Source: Batillaria attramentaria | Taxonomy: Eukaryota; Mollusca; Gastropoda; Batillariidae | Length of the DNA: 64,000 bases | NCBI GenBank assembly: GCA_018292915.2 | Contig: JACVVK020000399.1 | Span: 562,501-626,500 of the forward strand | Direction: 5' to 3' | In this document: positions 35,281 to 46,988 of the stretch, in pieces | Numbering within the stretch: position 1 is the stretch's first letter | Layout of the letters: the number at the start of each line of letters is the position of its first letter | Made by a program: the position numbers and the translations under genes | The notes under the pieces: generated by a model | What the model was told of the DNA's origin: nothing | The model's input: only the letters and a program-made list of their open reading frames with translations | Database searches by the model: none

Positions 35281-35680
35281 CAGGGGCGGTCGGTGGTCTA
35301 GTGGTTAAGAGACTTGTCACCAGTTCGAGAGGTCAGGGGTTCGAGTCCCACACAGGGCAAAGATTTTTTCCTTCTCGTATGTGGCAACGTTCATTCGGGC
35401 CGATCGTCGGGGGTTCTCTCCGGGTACTCCGGCATCCTCCCCCTCAGCTTTGGAAATGTTCAGCCCACCAAATTTGAAAAAATAAATGCAATTCTAAATT
35501 CCGAAATTTCAATAGCTGAGCTGACCCTTCGCACCACGTGATTGTAATATGTTTATGTCCAGTGTGTGAGAGAATGCGTATGATTCACGTGAGCGTGCGT
35601 GTTGGATTCAGTTCGCGGCGCTTTGAGCCGATTCGTGAAATTCGGTAAAGCGCCTGTACAATACTCATTATTAGTAGTAG
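35281..35680 (+). mobile_element. SINE-B, full-length reference copy
   Basis: Head GGTGGTCTAGTGGTTAAGAG (A box) and AGGGGTTCGAGTCCC (B box). Then GGGTTCTCTCCGGGTACTCC, the central TTTGGAAATGTTCAGCCC, AATTCTAAATTCCGAAATTT, CACGTGATTGTAAT, GCGGCGCTTTGAGCCGATTC, and a 3' end AATACTCATTATTAG. About 395 bp. A tRNA head plus a long body is typical of molluscan and other metazoan SINEs. Confidence 0.85.
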
Positions 35681-36205
35681 CAGTAAGCAGTACACTTCTG
35701 GAACAACTTATACGCCGGCCAGAGTCAGATGCTGTATTGTGACGCTAGTGATTGATTCTGATGCACAGAGTCAGCGCATTCGTAGCAAAGTTTTCCGTAC
35801 ACTGTTGTATGCCTGTCGTACGTATTGAGACTTTAGAGAAGACTCAAATTAGATTGATCGATTACTTTCCCGCAGGCAGAATCATTTTAGTAATTCAAGG
35901 CAATTTCTCTAACGAGGTTATTCTGCAACACTGACTGAAGGTCAGAGAACCAGGCCAGAGTACAGTTCCAGCTTCATCAGGTCCATAGCTTGCACTGGGC
36001 TGACCAGACCAAAATCTGCCATCAGCAAAATCCCAGAGCGCTAATTTTGGTACACCCGCTCAATCAGGTAAAAGACCTGGTGAACGTGTTAATGGTACGG
36101 CGGTATAACGTCGTTTAATGACCGGGTAGGGGTAGTGTTACGTGTTATGTCTCCCCGGACTGAGGTCATGTGCCTCCGAGATCCTGCGGGAGTTAAAAAT
36201 TCTGC

Positions 36206-36325
36206 TGACTCCGATTCGTATCCCGGCTGGGGCCAAATATTTGTGCTGGTTTTTCATCGTTGCCCCGTCTTTGATATCACCCGCATGTGGTGGAAAAGGA
36301 CGTTAAACCCCCAAACACCCATCAA
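36206..36325 (+). mobile_element. SINE-A, 5'-truncated
   Basis: Begins at the B box (GATTCGTATCCCGGCTGGGG) and runs through the body to GGACGTTAAACCCCCAAACA and a CCCACCCA tail. The first half of the head is missing. Confidence 0.8.
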
Positions 36326-36582
36326 CCCACCCACCCTGCTGACTCCGAACGTTGCTAGAGTCTCATGATCGAGTGAGTTTGGTCTCTGTGTGTATATAAC
36401 ATAACTGTCCACCACGGCGAAGAATAGATGAGGTGATGAACTCCTGGAAGTCAGCCTGAAATTTTTAGTTGGGCTGTCCTAATATTTTACTCGTAGTGTA
36501 AAACACAAGATTCTGGATCGTTGCAAATAATTATATCACTCATGGCCTAAATAAATGATTCCAAGAATTTCACGTACCAAGT

Positions 36583-36583
36583 G

Positions 36584-36625
<42 letters not shown>
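36583..36625. repeat. (CT)n microsatellite
   Basis: About 21 CT dimers. Further CT runs at 36929-36952 and 37061-37096. Confidence 0.93.
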
Positions 36626-36631
<6 letters not shown>

Positions 36632-36922
36632 CCCTCTGGCCATCACACCTCACGAAAATCTCGCTCTCTCGTACCATCTAGGACTAATCCGTCACTGAAC
36701 GGGAAGTCAGTCCACGGGCGACAACCATGGCCGGAACATCCGGGGCCTGGCGAGGAATATCACACCCAGGAGACGCTGGAGACAGTCCCCGGTCCGCCTG
36801 TCTCTATTTTCGGGTCGCCGTGTCTCTCAAAGTGTGAGACTCATGTGCTTGAAACAACGAAAACTCTCCCTAGAGAACAAACTCATTCCAGCATTCTGCT
36901 TGAACGCCAAGACGGTTTGAGA

Positions 36923-36953
<31 letters not shown>

Positions 36954-37063
36954 GTTCCGCATGTTTGGCTATATCGGCAAGTTGTACACACCGCCCCCCT
37001 TCTCCCCAATTCAAAAGGGCCAACTGCCTGTACCGAATAAACCATATCGTATCGAATCCCCTC

Positions 37064-37096
<33 letters not shown>

Positions 37097-37189
37097 GATA
37101 ATTACTGCCTACCAAAGACCTTTTTTTTTTTAAATTGAGTTTTGTGCAAAAACAATTTTGATTCAGGAAGCGCGAAAAAATGCGGCCCC

Positions 37190-37370
37190 TGTCAGGCAGT
37201 CCCAAGCCACATGGACCTCCATAGCATCATCATCCTCAGCCACATCATCACCGATGCATACAAAAACAACAACAACAACACCTGCCCCACTGCTGAGCCG
37301 TGTTTGTTCCACCCTTGACCTGAGAGGAACACCACTGGAGTTGACAAAGAGCTAGGGCAGAAAAAACAGA
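37190..37370 (+). repeat. Dispersed repeat R1 (copy 1)
   Basis: Shares CGGACCTCCATAG-type, CATCATCCTC, CACCATCATGCATA and CCACTGGAGTTGACAAAGA blocks with 62300-62465 in the same orientation. Not a recognised family. Confidence 0.5.
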
Positions 37371-37880
37371 AACTGATCTTTTTTTTTTCATTTAATTTTA
37401 CTCGCATGGATATATTTTCTCTCACGTTTCAAATGGATTGTGTTGTTCGGAATGCTCTGCACTTAATGTCCTTCTTTTTACGACTAAACTAAAAACTAAA
37501 CCTACACGAGTTCCACGAATAAAGCATGATTTTGTGAACAACATTAACATACATATTACAGTCTTGTAATGTGAGCGTCCATCTCATGGCTCGTGAGTTA
37601 CTCAAATTTCTGAAACTGCGATTCGCCCTTTCCGAACCAGAGGACGAGGAATCCAGTGCATCGGGGTGACAGAGAACACATGACGGCCTGGCTAGATAAA
37701 ACAAGGTAGACATGACAACGCATGTAGAAAATCCGATTTTCGTTTTTTACCTAAATTTTCATTTTGACGGGGCAACAAGGAAATAGCCAGTTTAAATCAC
37801 CTTATTGCTGCATACTGCTTTAAATTTTCGGTACAAATGAAACTGTGGCTTAGGGTTGAGTCTTTGACGGAATCACAATA

Positions 37881-38030
37881 CAGTCAAACACGCTTAAGCC
37901 GAACTCGCCCGGGGAATGAAAAATCGTTTCGCTTATCCGAGTTTCTGCATATCCGAGTTCGGATAAGCCAAACCTTTCACGAGAAATGACCCTGCAGTTC
38001 GGCTTAAGCGAGTTTTTTTTCAGTATAAGT
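37881..38030. mobile_element. Candidate pogo/Tigger-like MITE (copy 1)
   Basis: Begins TA/CAGTCAAACACGCTTAAGCC, a Tc1-pogo-type terminus next to a TA. The inverted motif CGGCTTAAGCGAGTT recurs at about 37999-38013. Internal CGCTTATCCGAGTTT and CGGATAAGCC are further inverted matches. The right terminus is unclear. Confidence 0.5.
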
Positions 38031-38261
38031 TGTAAAATCACTTGGAATGTTTGTAAAAAAAAATTTTTTTTTAAGAGAATATCTTTGCTTCCCTTTGCAA
38101 CTGATACATCGAACTGATAATTTTGCGAAAGTTTGTAGACGTGTATGCTGCTTTGGTATGGGCAAATGTTTATGTATATGCAAATATGTATAATGGCGAC
38201 GCAACGGTCTGAGAGAGACACGGGTCGAGCTTATTGATTCCCGAGACTAATAACACAGACA

Positions 38262-38264
<3 letters not shown>

Positions 38265-38329
<65 letters not shown>

Positions 38330-38330
38330 T
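38265..38330. repeat. (CT)n-(GT)n microsatellite
   Basis: About 24 CT dimers joined to nine GT dimers. Confidence 0.93.
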
Positions 38331-38409
38331 CTTTAAATGAATAAGATCAAAACAGTAACAAGTTACAAGTGCTTTCTTCAGTGGGGCTTTATTTAAAAAT
38401 ACTAAATGG

Positions 38410-38415
<6 letters not shown>

Positions 38416-38455
<40 letters not shown>

Positions 38456-38672
38456 CGCGCGCATTACTGTACGCACAAATCAATGCACGCTCTACTCCGT
38501 TCCTGCACTCCCCCCACCCCCACCCCCGGCCTCACCTCCACCCCTCCCCCACCCTCACACACACACCGTGGCACACACAGACACATACACACACAGACAC
38601 ATGTGCGCGCTCCTATACGCACAAGCCAATGCACGCTCCATCTCCCCCCCCCCCCCCGCCCCCCTCCGGCCT

Positions 38673-38705
<33 letters not shown>
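38416..38705 (+). repeat. CA-rich dispersed repeat R2 (copy 1)
   Basis: CA run, then GCGCGCATTACTGTACGCAC, AATCAATGCACGCTCTACTC, a C-rich stretch, and ATACGCACAAGCCAATGCAC. The same order occurs at 61287-61600, nearly identical between the simple repeats. Confidence 0.75.
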
Positions 38706-38707
<2 letters not shown>

Positions 38708-38893
38708 TCGGGGGTTATATGCTCTGTGAGAACCTTCAGCCTCCAAATTTTTGGTGGTTAGACGGAACATCTCTGTTTTTGCGTCTTTTCAAAAGAATCG
38801 TATATTTCCTGAAAGAGGCTAGCTTTAGCCACATTTTAATGTAGTGAACGTTCTTATAAGTCGAATACTTTAGGATATACAGAGCGGTGAATT

Positions 38894-39040
38894 CTGGACA
38901 CAGCCTGCAGATGTGTTGTGAGAACCTCAGCTCAGACACAAACAACAGATGTAATCTGGGAACCGAGCAGACACAGCCCACAGATGTGCTGTGGGAACAT
39001 CACGTCAGACACAAACAGCATATGTAATCTGGGAACGTAG
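38894..39040. repeat. ~74-bp tandem duplication
   Basis: Two units containing GACACAGCC, CAGATGTG(T/C)TGTG(A/G)GAAC and GTAATCTGGGAAC; about 85-90 percent alike by eye. Confidence 0.75.
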
Positions 39041-40911
39041 ACGATAAAACTACAGATTAAATCAGGGAACTTATACCATGAAACTACAAATACACTTTTG
39101 TAAACTTAAACCCTAGCTTTTCATTCCTGACCAGGTTGGAAACATTATCAGTTGCCAAAAGAGTCCAATGCAACATGCGATCACTGTCACATAGTTTTTG
39201 TTTGTAATAGAACTGCTTTATAACAATGTCAGAATTAACGCTGTAAGTGCTATATAAAGCCAAATACAAGATTCAAATGCATGTAACTAGATGTGCATTG
39301 ACTAGAGGGGTTTGGGTGCCACTCAAAATCTCCAAAGGCTGTGAGCCAAATGGGGCGATGCTCATTTTAAGGATTCCGACCAACTTTGTGCTGCTTTTGA
39401 TAGTAGAGAAATCAGGTGTACTTCGAACTTGTGGCATTTTTAGAGCGGTCTGTCTTGACACAAGTGTTAAAGGCCCTAATGTTAAGATTTGGTGCTCATA
39501 GGTCACACTGAGGTGTCAAACATCCCACAACTTGGACAACTGCACAATCCAGCATGTCAAAGCTTGATGAAGAGCCAACAGTGGGATGCACGTGACGCAT
39601 CTTATGGGGATGGATCAAAACACATACTACTCAGTAGCAGAATTTTCGACTGCTAGTGCAAGTGTAAACTGCACGTTATTGCATTACTAATCACTAAGAT
39701 AGAGTATTTCGCGCATACAGGTGCACTAACAAGCGATACTGTTCCATGGTAAACATCGAAATAGTACATTTAAGCTCATTCAATGATAAAGTTCTCCACA
39801 ACGTTGGTGTATGCCAGACAAGGATGTAGATACCTGTTTGCCGTTGTTGAACTTGGTACATATTGTGTAACAGGAAAGACAGGATTCGCCTAACAAAAGT
39901 TTTTGTTTCCATCCACAAACATTGAGCGCAGATTGCAGGGGTGAGGGGGGGGGGGGGGTCTCTATCCCACTCTCTCTACCTTCAGGCTGCTTGATACAGG
40001 TTTTGAAACAGTGACTTTCTTCATTGTGACCACTGAAAGAGGAAAAAAAAAAGGGCGGGGGCGGTAAGGCCAACTCCCGCCGTCGTGCTGTTCAGTACAA
40101 GTTGATCTTGATGGTTAGATTTTTCTGAGGCTGAGAAAGAGGGTTTCTTGGAAAGAGAGTTGGGTGGGGTTTTTTATGTTGTCAAGTTGTTGTTGTTGAC
40201 ATTTTGACTTTTTTATGGAGCGTTGTGGTAGCGTTCATTCTTCTAACTCAGCCATGAGAGTCTCACCAGTGATATACATCTCTGGTCTCACGGTGCTGTC
40301 ACAACTAAGGTCCGCTCTGACTGCTGCACAAAGCAAAGTTCTTTTGTTGAGTGCAGATCAAGCAAAACCATTGTATCGTGTCGCCCGGCTCACATCACAA
40401 CTCTCGCTCTTGCGCGCGTGGCTCAGTACACGTTGCCAATTGGCACTCACCTGTGAAATCTCTCGGTGATGCCAAACTACTTTAACAGGGGTTGTCGTTT
40501 TTCTGTCATTTCAGTTCATTTGTTCCATTTCACCTGGTAGAGAAGAACGTTAAACCGAAGCCAGTCCCCTGTCTTTTTGTATTTTTCAACAGTTCTCCTA
40601 AGTTAACCGTGAAATCAGATAGACACCATTAGTTGAACATAAGATTTAATAACTGGTACCACTACCGATTCTAATTAAATCATTGCCATAACTCTCTCTC
40701 TCTCTCCTTTAGGATATACTGAGGTCCCAAATGATTTAATGGCGGATTTCTCTTCTAACCAAACAGTTCGTTTGCTTTTTTCCAAAACTTAATTGTGAAA
40801 CTTGTAAATCGAGTGAATACAATTATTCTTTTATTTTTTCCTATTTTTCCGTTCAGTAAACAGGTAATCTTTTTATCCTTAAAAAAGAAACGCCCCCCCC
40901 CCCCCCTCCCA

Positions 40912-41672
40912 CGTTGTTCATCACTAGACGGCTTCGCGGCTCAACGACCCGTATTCCGATGATAAACTTTCCCCGATCCTACCCATCTTTCTCTCCGCCG
41001 CCGTGCCGTGCAGTCAATCTATGTACTGGCGACTCCAACTCGTAACCTCTTTCTACGTACCTCTGACGCCTGATGCCACCTTGTGTCTTACATCATGACA
41101 TTCAGAATGGATTCCCCTACACCACTATGACCGTTTCATGCCGACTGAAAGTCATCAGGCAAATTCTCCCGTTTGCTACCGCAGTGAAGCCATTTCACCG
41201 AATACAGTATCTGTGCCGTTAAACCTTATTTTCCACTACTCCGACGGCTACACTATACTGATGTTATATACCATTAGATTCTCTAAGCGGCTGAACGGCA
41301 CGTTTTCCTCTGATATACTTTTTATCCCGACTTCATCAATATCCCCGCGGCAGTCAGTCTGTGTATTTGCCGACTCCCAACTTCTAAGCTCTAAGTACCT
41401 CTGACGGCTGACACCACATCATGACATTTAGCTTGCATTTCTCTACACTACTATTACCGTTTCATACCGGCTGAAAGCCATCAGACAAATTCTCCCGTTT
41501 GCTACCGCATTGATCAGCTATTACACTGAATCCAGTATCTGTTCCTTTAAACCATATTTCCACTACTCCGACGGCTACACTATACTGATGTTATATGCCA
41601 TTAGATTCAGCAGTCAGTTCTCGTTGTGCATCACTAGATGACTAAACGGCTCTACGACCAGTTATCCTAAAA

Positions 41673-41711
<39 letters not shown>

Positions 41712-41960
41712 ACCCCCCCCCCCCCCCCCCCCCGATCCTACCCATAATTATCCCCGCCGTTGTGCACCCGGCAGTCAGTCTATGTATTTGCCGACTACCA
41801 ACTTCTAACCTCTTCCTACATACTTCTGACGACTGGCACCATCTTGTGTCCTATACCATGACATTCAGCATGGGTTCCCCTACACTACTATGGCCGTTTC
41901 ATGCCGGCTGAAAGCCACCAAATAAATTTTTCGCGTTTGATACCGCACTGATCAGCCATT
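40912..41960. repeat. ~340-420 bp satellite-like tandem units
   Basis: Three diverged units recognised by the landmark CAGTCA(A/G)TCT(A/G)TGTA at about 41011, 41351 and 41772. Each is followed by CCTCTGACG..TGA/GGCACCA, CATGACATT(C/T)AG, CCGTTTCATGCCG and TCTCCCGTTTGCTACCGCA. The left boundary of the 4.1-4.5 kb duplication falls inside the middle unit. Confidence 0.7.
41674..41733. repeat. 60-bp poly-C tract
   Basis: Single A interruption at 41712. The homologous site in copy 2 (about 46157-46169) has only about 13 C. Confidence 0.95.
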
Positions 41961-41961
41961 T

Positions 41962-42194
41962 GAAAATGTTCAGCCCACCAAATTTGGATAGGTTCAGCCA
42001 ACCAAATTTGAAAAATAAATGCATTTCTAAATTCCGAAATTTAAATAGCTGACTGTCCCTTCGCACAACGTGATTGTAATGTGTTTATGTCCAATGTGTG
42101 AGAGAATGCGTGTGACTCACGTGAGCGTGCGTGGTGGGTTCAGTTCACGGTGCTTTGAGCCAATTCACGAAATTGGGTAAAGCGCCTATACAAT

Positions 42195-42225
<31 letters not shown>
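41962..42225 (+). mobile_element. SINE-B, 5'-truncated
   Basis: Starts in the body (AAAATGTTCAGCCCACC, with a duplicated GTTCAGCC(C/A)ACCAAATTTG unit) and ends GCGCCTATACAATACTCATT and (ATT)n. The head is missing. Confidence 0.82.
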
Positions 42226-42393
42226 CTTTCACGGAACCCAGTACCTGTTCCTTTAAACCTTATTTTCCAGGGCAAGGGCCAAAGCGTCTCTCTCTCTCTC
42301 TCTCTTAAGACCCCAGCAATGAGCGGCCACACATATAATTTTATCTGTGTGTCGTAAAATCCACACTCCACAAGTGGTATCTGAAGCAGACGA

Positions 42394-42564
42394 GTGGGTG
42401 GGGTGTGGGGGGGTGGGGGTTTAACGTCCCTTTTCCACCACATACTGGTTATATCAAAGACGGAGCAACGATGAAAAATCAGCAGAAATATTTGGTCCCA
42501 GCCGGGATACGAATTCACGACCCGAGCATTAGAAGTCCAACGCTCTACCATTCGGCCACCCCGA
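42394..42564 (-). mobile_element. SINE-A with target-site duplication
   Basis: Full inverted copy; direct repeats AAGCAGACGA at 42384-42393 and 42565-42574. Present also in copy 2 (46822-46988), so it predates the duplication. Confidence 0.87.
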
Positions 42565-43834
42565 AAGCAGACGATAATAAGTCCAATTAGTGCCTTTTGT
42601 CATCTAGTGATGCACACGAGAAGGTCACATAACCGCTTTGAAGAAAAGAAGGCTTAGGAGCCGCCATGGTTCAAAAGAAAATTCTACTCTGAAAAGGACG
42701 ATACTTCTCGCAACACGTCACGACCCATACATCAACATTCACTTTATGCCATTCACTTTATGTCCCATTCAAGTTTAAAAAAAAAAAACTGACGAATGTG
42801 CACGTGCTTTTTTTACTCATTTTATCCCCCCCCCCCTCCCCCGCGCGCCAACGGGATTGCTGATACGATTTTGATTGCACTAGAGTATCGCACGGTGTTT
42901 TGCGGAACAAAACTGCTCCCCGTTGCTGAACGCCGAGTCCGGTCGGTCCAAATGGTGTGGGGACGTTCGAAGAAGAGCTCAACTGAAATGATTAGACAGA
43001 ATATGCGTCTGCGGTAGTCGTGTTGAAATGAGAAAACAAAAAGTTTAGTAAGGACATCATGTGAAACATAGGCACGTGTCCTACCAACGCCTTTAGGGGT
43101 GAGATGCGGGTGTTTGCTGATTAGCTATTATATTGATCCATGGCGTGTCGCAGCTATTCAGGGCCAAGGCAAGTCTTCACACCTTTTGAGACTGATGCCG
43201 ATAGGAATGGGTCAGGGAGTCTTCACCTTTGTTACCGCTTTTCCTGATTAGCTGATAATCGAGCTAAACCGGGTACATTGTTTTAATTAACAGAGAGAGA
43301 GAGAGAGAGAGAGAGCACCCAATATCCATTTCTGGGTTGTGACGTGTATACACTGGGCCCGCTTGCTAAAAACTAATAAGGTCAACGTGATATATGCCCG
43401 CTGGCGCGTGCCGTTTACACTTCTTCACATGTCCCTGGTGTCTGCTACGCGTAACCAACCCGGGGTATTGGAAGCTCCACGCCACCCTGGCGCCGCGAGC
43501 GTGTCCCGTCTTCGGGGTGTCTGCTGCGGGGTATTGGACATTTCACACCACTGCGATACATGACTGCGAGCGGCGCAGGTGGTGAAGTATTCTCGGAAGT
43601 ATTAATCCACAAAGAGTGAGTGAGTGAGTGAGTATTTTAAGGCTTAACGCCGCGTCAGCGACAACCACAAAAAGTGAAAAAGACCTCCTTACTTTTTTGT
43701 TATTTAACAAGAAGCCTAAAATTTGTCACGCACCACACAGTTAACTGAAGTAAATAAGTTAAAGATTCGTAACTATCAAAGTAACGACTTAAGGGTAATT
43801 AACAAACAGTGCGATACACAACAAGAAAGTGGAG

Positions 43835-44006
43835 TGGGTGGGTGGGTGTTTGGGGGTTTAACGTCCTTTTCCACCACGTACGGGTGATATCAAAGACGGG
43901 GCAACGATGAAAAAGCCAGCACAATATGTGGCCCCAGCGGGGATCGACCTCACGACCCGAGCATTGGAGGTCCAACGCTCTTACCATTCGGCCACCCCGG
44001 CTCCCC
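43835..44006 (-). mobile_element. SINE-A inserted after the segmental duplication
   Basis: 172-bp inverted copy flanked by the 11-bp direct repeat AGAAAGTGGAG at 43824-43834 and 44007-44017. In copy 2 the same locus (48167-48177) has one AGAAAGTGGAG and no SINE: an intact empty site. Confidence 0.95.
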
Positions 44007-44515
44007 AGAAAGTGGAGAAAAACTCATATGCGAGGTGAGGTTTTGTGTACAATGTTTGCTTCCTTGGTCAGTTACCATCTCAGCCCCACCTGCCCCCCCC
44101 CCCCACCCGGCCCCTAAGTTACCAAAAACCATGACACCAGGTGTTTCAGATATACATTTGTTTAGTCCCGTGCTGTTCAACACGGTCGCAGGCTGCTTGT
44201 ACGCCATGATACCTAAATCGTTTAAGAAGGATTTTTTCCTTCCATTCTTCTCTTCCTTTTTTATTTTTGTTTTTGTTGGTTTCTTTCGTCCATCCTTCAC
44301 CATTTTCCGACTTCTTTTTATTCATTCGCATGTTTACAATGCGCATTTCATAACAATAACAATAATGCGTCAGGTACAAGCTGTGCCGTCAGCCGCTTAT
44401 CCTTTTTTGTTAACGTGTACACGCACATTTTTTATCAGTGAAAAAAAAAAAATTATTGCAGGACGGAAATTTATATATTTAACACTCAATGAGCACAAAT
44501 AAGCTTTAGCATATA

Positions 44516-44938
44516 CAGTCTTCACAAAAAGTTAAGGACCAGTCAACATAATGGGTGACAGTTTCAATAAATCAGAAAAAAATAAACGAATAAGATTTTT
44601 CCCGTAAAATTCGGTAGCAAGGTTAAGGGGTAATTAGTGAACATGGCGACCACTGTGTGGATGGCACGTGCGCGTCACACAACATGCTTGGCGCGTTTGA
44701 AAATCTGCAATTCCGGCAAAACTAGACGGAGTTTCAGTGTTCAATGAGTGATACCTGGGGCTTTCTGCACGGAAAAAATGAGATGCAGGTCAAAGAATGC
44801 ATCCCTGGTTATGAACTGTGCTCATTTGTTTGCCTACATAAGCTGCTGTTTCAGCGATGTTCAGCACTACACCAGCATGCCACCATGACAAAAGTTGAAT
44901 GATATTTGCTAGTGGTCCTTAACTTTTTGTGAAGGCTG
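44516..44938. mobile_element. Tc1/mariner-type MITE, 423 bp (copy 1)
   Basis: Inverted termini CAGTCTTCACAAAAAGTTAA and GGACCA at the left, TGGTCCTTAACTTTTTGTGA and AGGCTG at the right, flanked by TA on both sides. About 27 bp with one or two mismatches. TA target and CAGT..AAAAGTTAAGG termini are typical of Tc1/mariner elements. No transposase frame. Confidence 0.88.
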
Positions 44939-45296
44939 TAGTAACGCTCAGGGTGAAACAAACACAGTGTAACGGTATTGCAATGGCAGACTAAATTAAT
45001 CCTAAAATCTCATTAATCAATACTAGCGAGAGAGCGGGGGGGGGGGGGGGGGGGGGGGTGGAGTGTGTGTAGGTTGACAAAAAGATACATATACATGTAT
45101 ACATATAAAAAGATAAAACAAAATAAAAAAAATAAAGAACCCCCAAAAGCAAGAAATAAATAAAAAAAATAAAAAAAGATAAAAATTTTCTATGGTCTAC
45201 ACTAGACACAGTTAAGGAAGTATCAGTAAGCAGACAAAATTACTCCTAAAATCTGATAAATTTACACAACAGAAGAGAGAGAGAGAGAGTGGTGTT

Positions 45297-45790
45297 GCCA
45301 GGAGTTTTTTGTTGTTTTTTTTTTTGTTCGGCGATTTAGCCAAAACAGCCATGAAAGTTTCGGCTTTTTACAGAAAGTTTCGGCTCTCTCTGCCGAAGCA
45401 GTTTCACAGGTTTTTCGACTAGATTCCCTACTGTTACGTGCTCCCTCCACCTCCATGAATTAAAGATGTTCTGTAGACATATACCTTTGCAATAAAACAA
45501 GTCTTTGGAGTAAAATAACAAAATTGAACAAACTTTATTTCCCTGAACTTTAGAATGCTGTCTACCAAACATTCAGCACAAATCCAAGAAAAAGTGGGAC
45601 TGTGAGTGTGACTGTCCCTTGGAAATTGGTCCAGCCAGCACAGGAATCTCACACAAACGGACATAATCGAGCCGATTCACTCGTGAAAACTTCGGCTCGG
45701 CCAGCCGACATGACAGACAGATTATCGGCTTTTTACAAACAAACAAAAAATTCGGCTTTTAGCCGAGATCCGTCCCCAAACGACATCCCT

Positions 45791-45793
<3 letters not shown>
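45297..45793. mobile_element. Candidate hAT-like or fold-back element (copy 1)
   Basis: The right end GACATCCCTGG resembles the terminus of the element at 58822-59273. The left end begins CCAGGAG; TTCGGCTTTTTACA occurs inside on both sides, and GCGATTTAGCC pairs with GGCTTTTAGCC. Termini are imperfect and no clean target duplication was seen. Confidence 0.4.
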
Positions 45794-45837
<44 letters not shown>

Positions 45838-46397
45838 GTACTCACAAAAAAAAACAAAACTAACCTCTATCTAAGTACCTCTGACGGCTGACACCACATC
45901 ATGACATTTAGCTTGCATTTCTCTACACTACTATTACCGTTTCATACCGGCTGAAAGCCATCAGACAAATTCTCCCGTTTGCTACCGCATTGATCAGCTA
46001 TTACACTGAATCCAGTATCTGTTCCTTTAAACCTTATTTTCCACTACTCCGACGGCTACACTATACTGATGTTATATGCCATTAGATTCAGCAGTCAATT
46101 CTCGTTGTGCATCACTAGATGACTAAACGGCTCTACGACCAGTTATCCTAAAATACCCCCCCCCCCCCCGATCCTACCCATAATTATCCCCGCCGTTGTG
46201 CACCCGGCAGTCAGTCTATGTATTTGCCGACTACCAACTTCTAACCTCTTCCTACATACTTCTGACGACTGGCACCATCTTGTGTCCTATACCATGACAT
46301 TCAGCATGGGTTCCCCTACACTACTATGGCCGTTTCATGCCGGCTGAAAGCCACCAAATAAATTTTTCGCGTTTGATACCGCACTGATCAGCCATTT

Positions 46398-46646
46398 GAA
46401 AAATGTTCAGCCCACCAATTTGGATAGGTTCAGCCAACCAAATTTGAAAAATAAATGCATTTCTAAATTCCGAAATTTAAATAGCTGACTGTCCCTTCGC
46501 ACAACGTGATTGTAATGTGTTTACGTCCAATGTGTGAGAGAATGCGTGTGATTCACGTGAGCGTGCGTGGTGGGTTCAGTTCACGGTGCTTTGAGCCAAT
46601 TGGTAAAGCGCCTATACAATACTCATTATTATTATTATTATTATTC
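46398..46646 (+). mobile_element. SINE-B, 5'-truncated (copy 2)
   Basis: Duplicate of 41962-42225, with a small deletion near the 3' end (TTGAGCCAATTGGTAAAGCG). Confidence 0.82.
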
Positions 46647-46704
46647 TTTCACGGAACCCAGTACCTGTTCCTTTAACCTTATTTTCCAGGGCAAGGGCCA
46701 AAGC

Positions 46705-46735
<31 letters not shown>

Positions 46736-46821
46736 AGACCCCAGCAATGAGCGGCCACACATATAATTTTATCTGTGTGTCGTAAAATCCACACTCCACA
46801 AGTGGTATCTGAAGCAGACGA

Positions 46822-46988
46822 GTGGGTGGGGTGTGGGGGTTGGGGGTTTAACGTCCCTTTCCACCAATACTGGTTATATCAAAGACGGAGCAACGATGAA
46901 AAATCAGCAGAAATATTTGGTCCCAGCCGGGATACGAATTCACGACCCGAGCATTAGAAGTCCAACGCTCTACCATTCGGCCACCCGA
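46822..46988 (-). mobile_element. SINE-A (copy 2 of 42394-42564)
   Basis: Same insertion with the same flanking AAGCAGACGA repeats at 46812-46821 and 46989-46998. Confidence 0.87.

Larger units (their letters stand above)
41391..45860. repeat. Segmental tandem duplication, copy 1
   Basis: From CTAAGTACCTCTGACGGCTG at 41391 to TACTCACAAAAAAAAACAAA. Nearly identical, block for block, to 45871-49950. It contains satellite, SINE-B, SINE-A, a MITE, and stretches with no nameable content (42600-43800, 44020-44510, 44945-45290). It carries extra sequence absent from copy 2: a SINE-A at 43835-44006, a short (GAGT)n insertion at about 43620-43670, and a longer poly-C. Confidence 0.92.

Noticed and set aside
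35281..35350. tRNA gene call on the SINE-B head
   Set aside because: It continues into the shared SINE body and recurs truncated elsewhere; stems are imperfect.
43339..43563. 74-codon ORF identical in both duplication copies (also 47740-47964)
   Set aside because: Identity reflects the recent DNA duplication, not selection; no recognisable domain.
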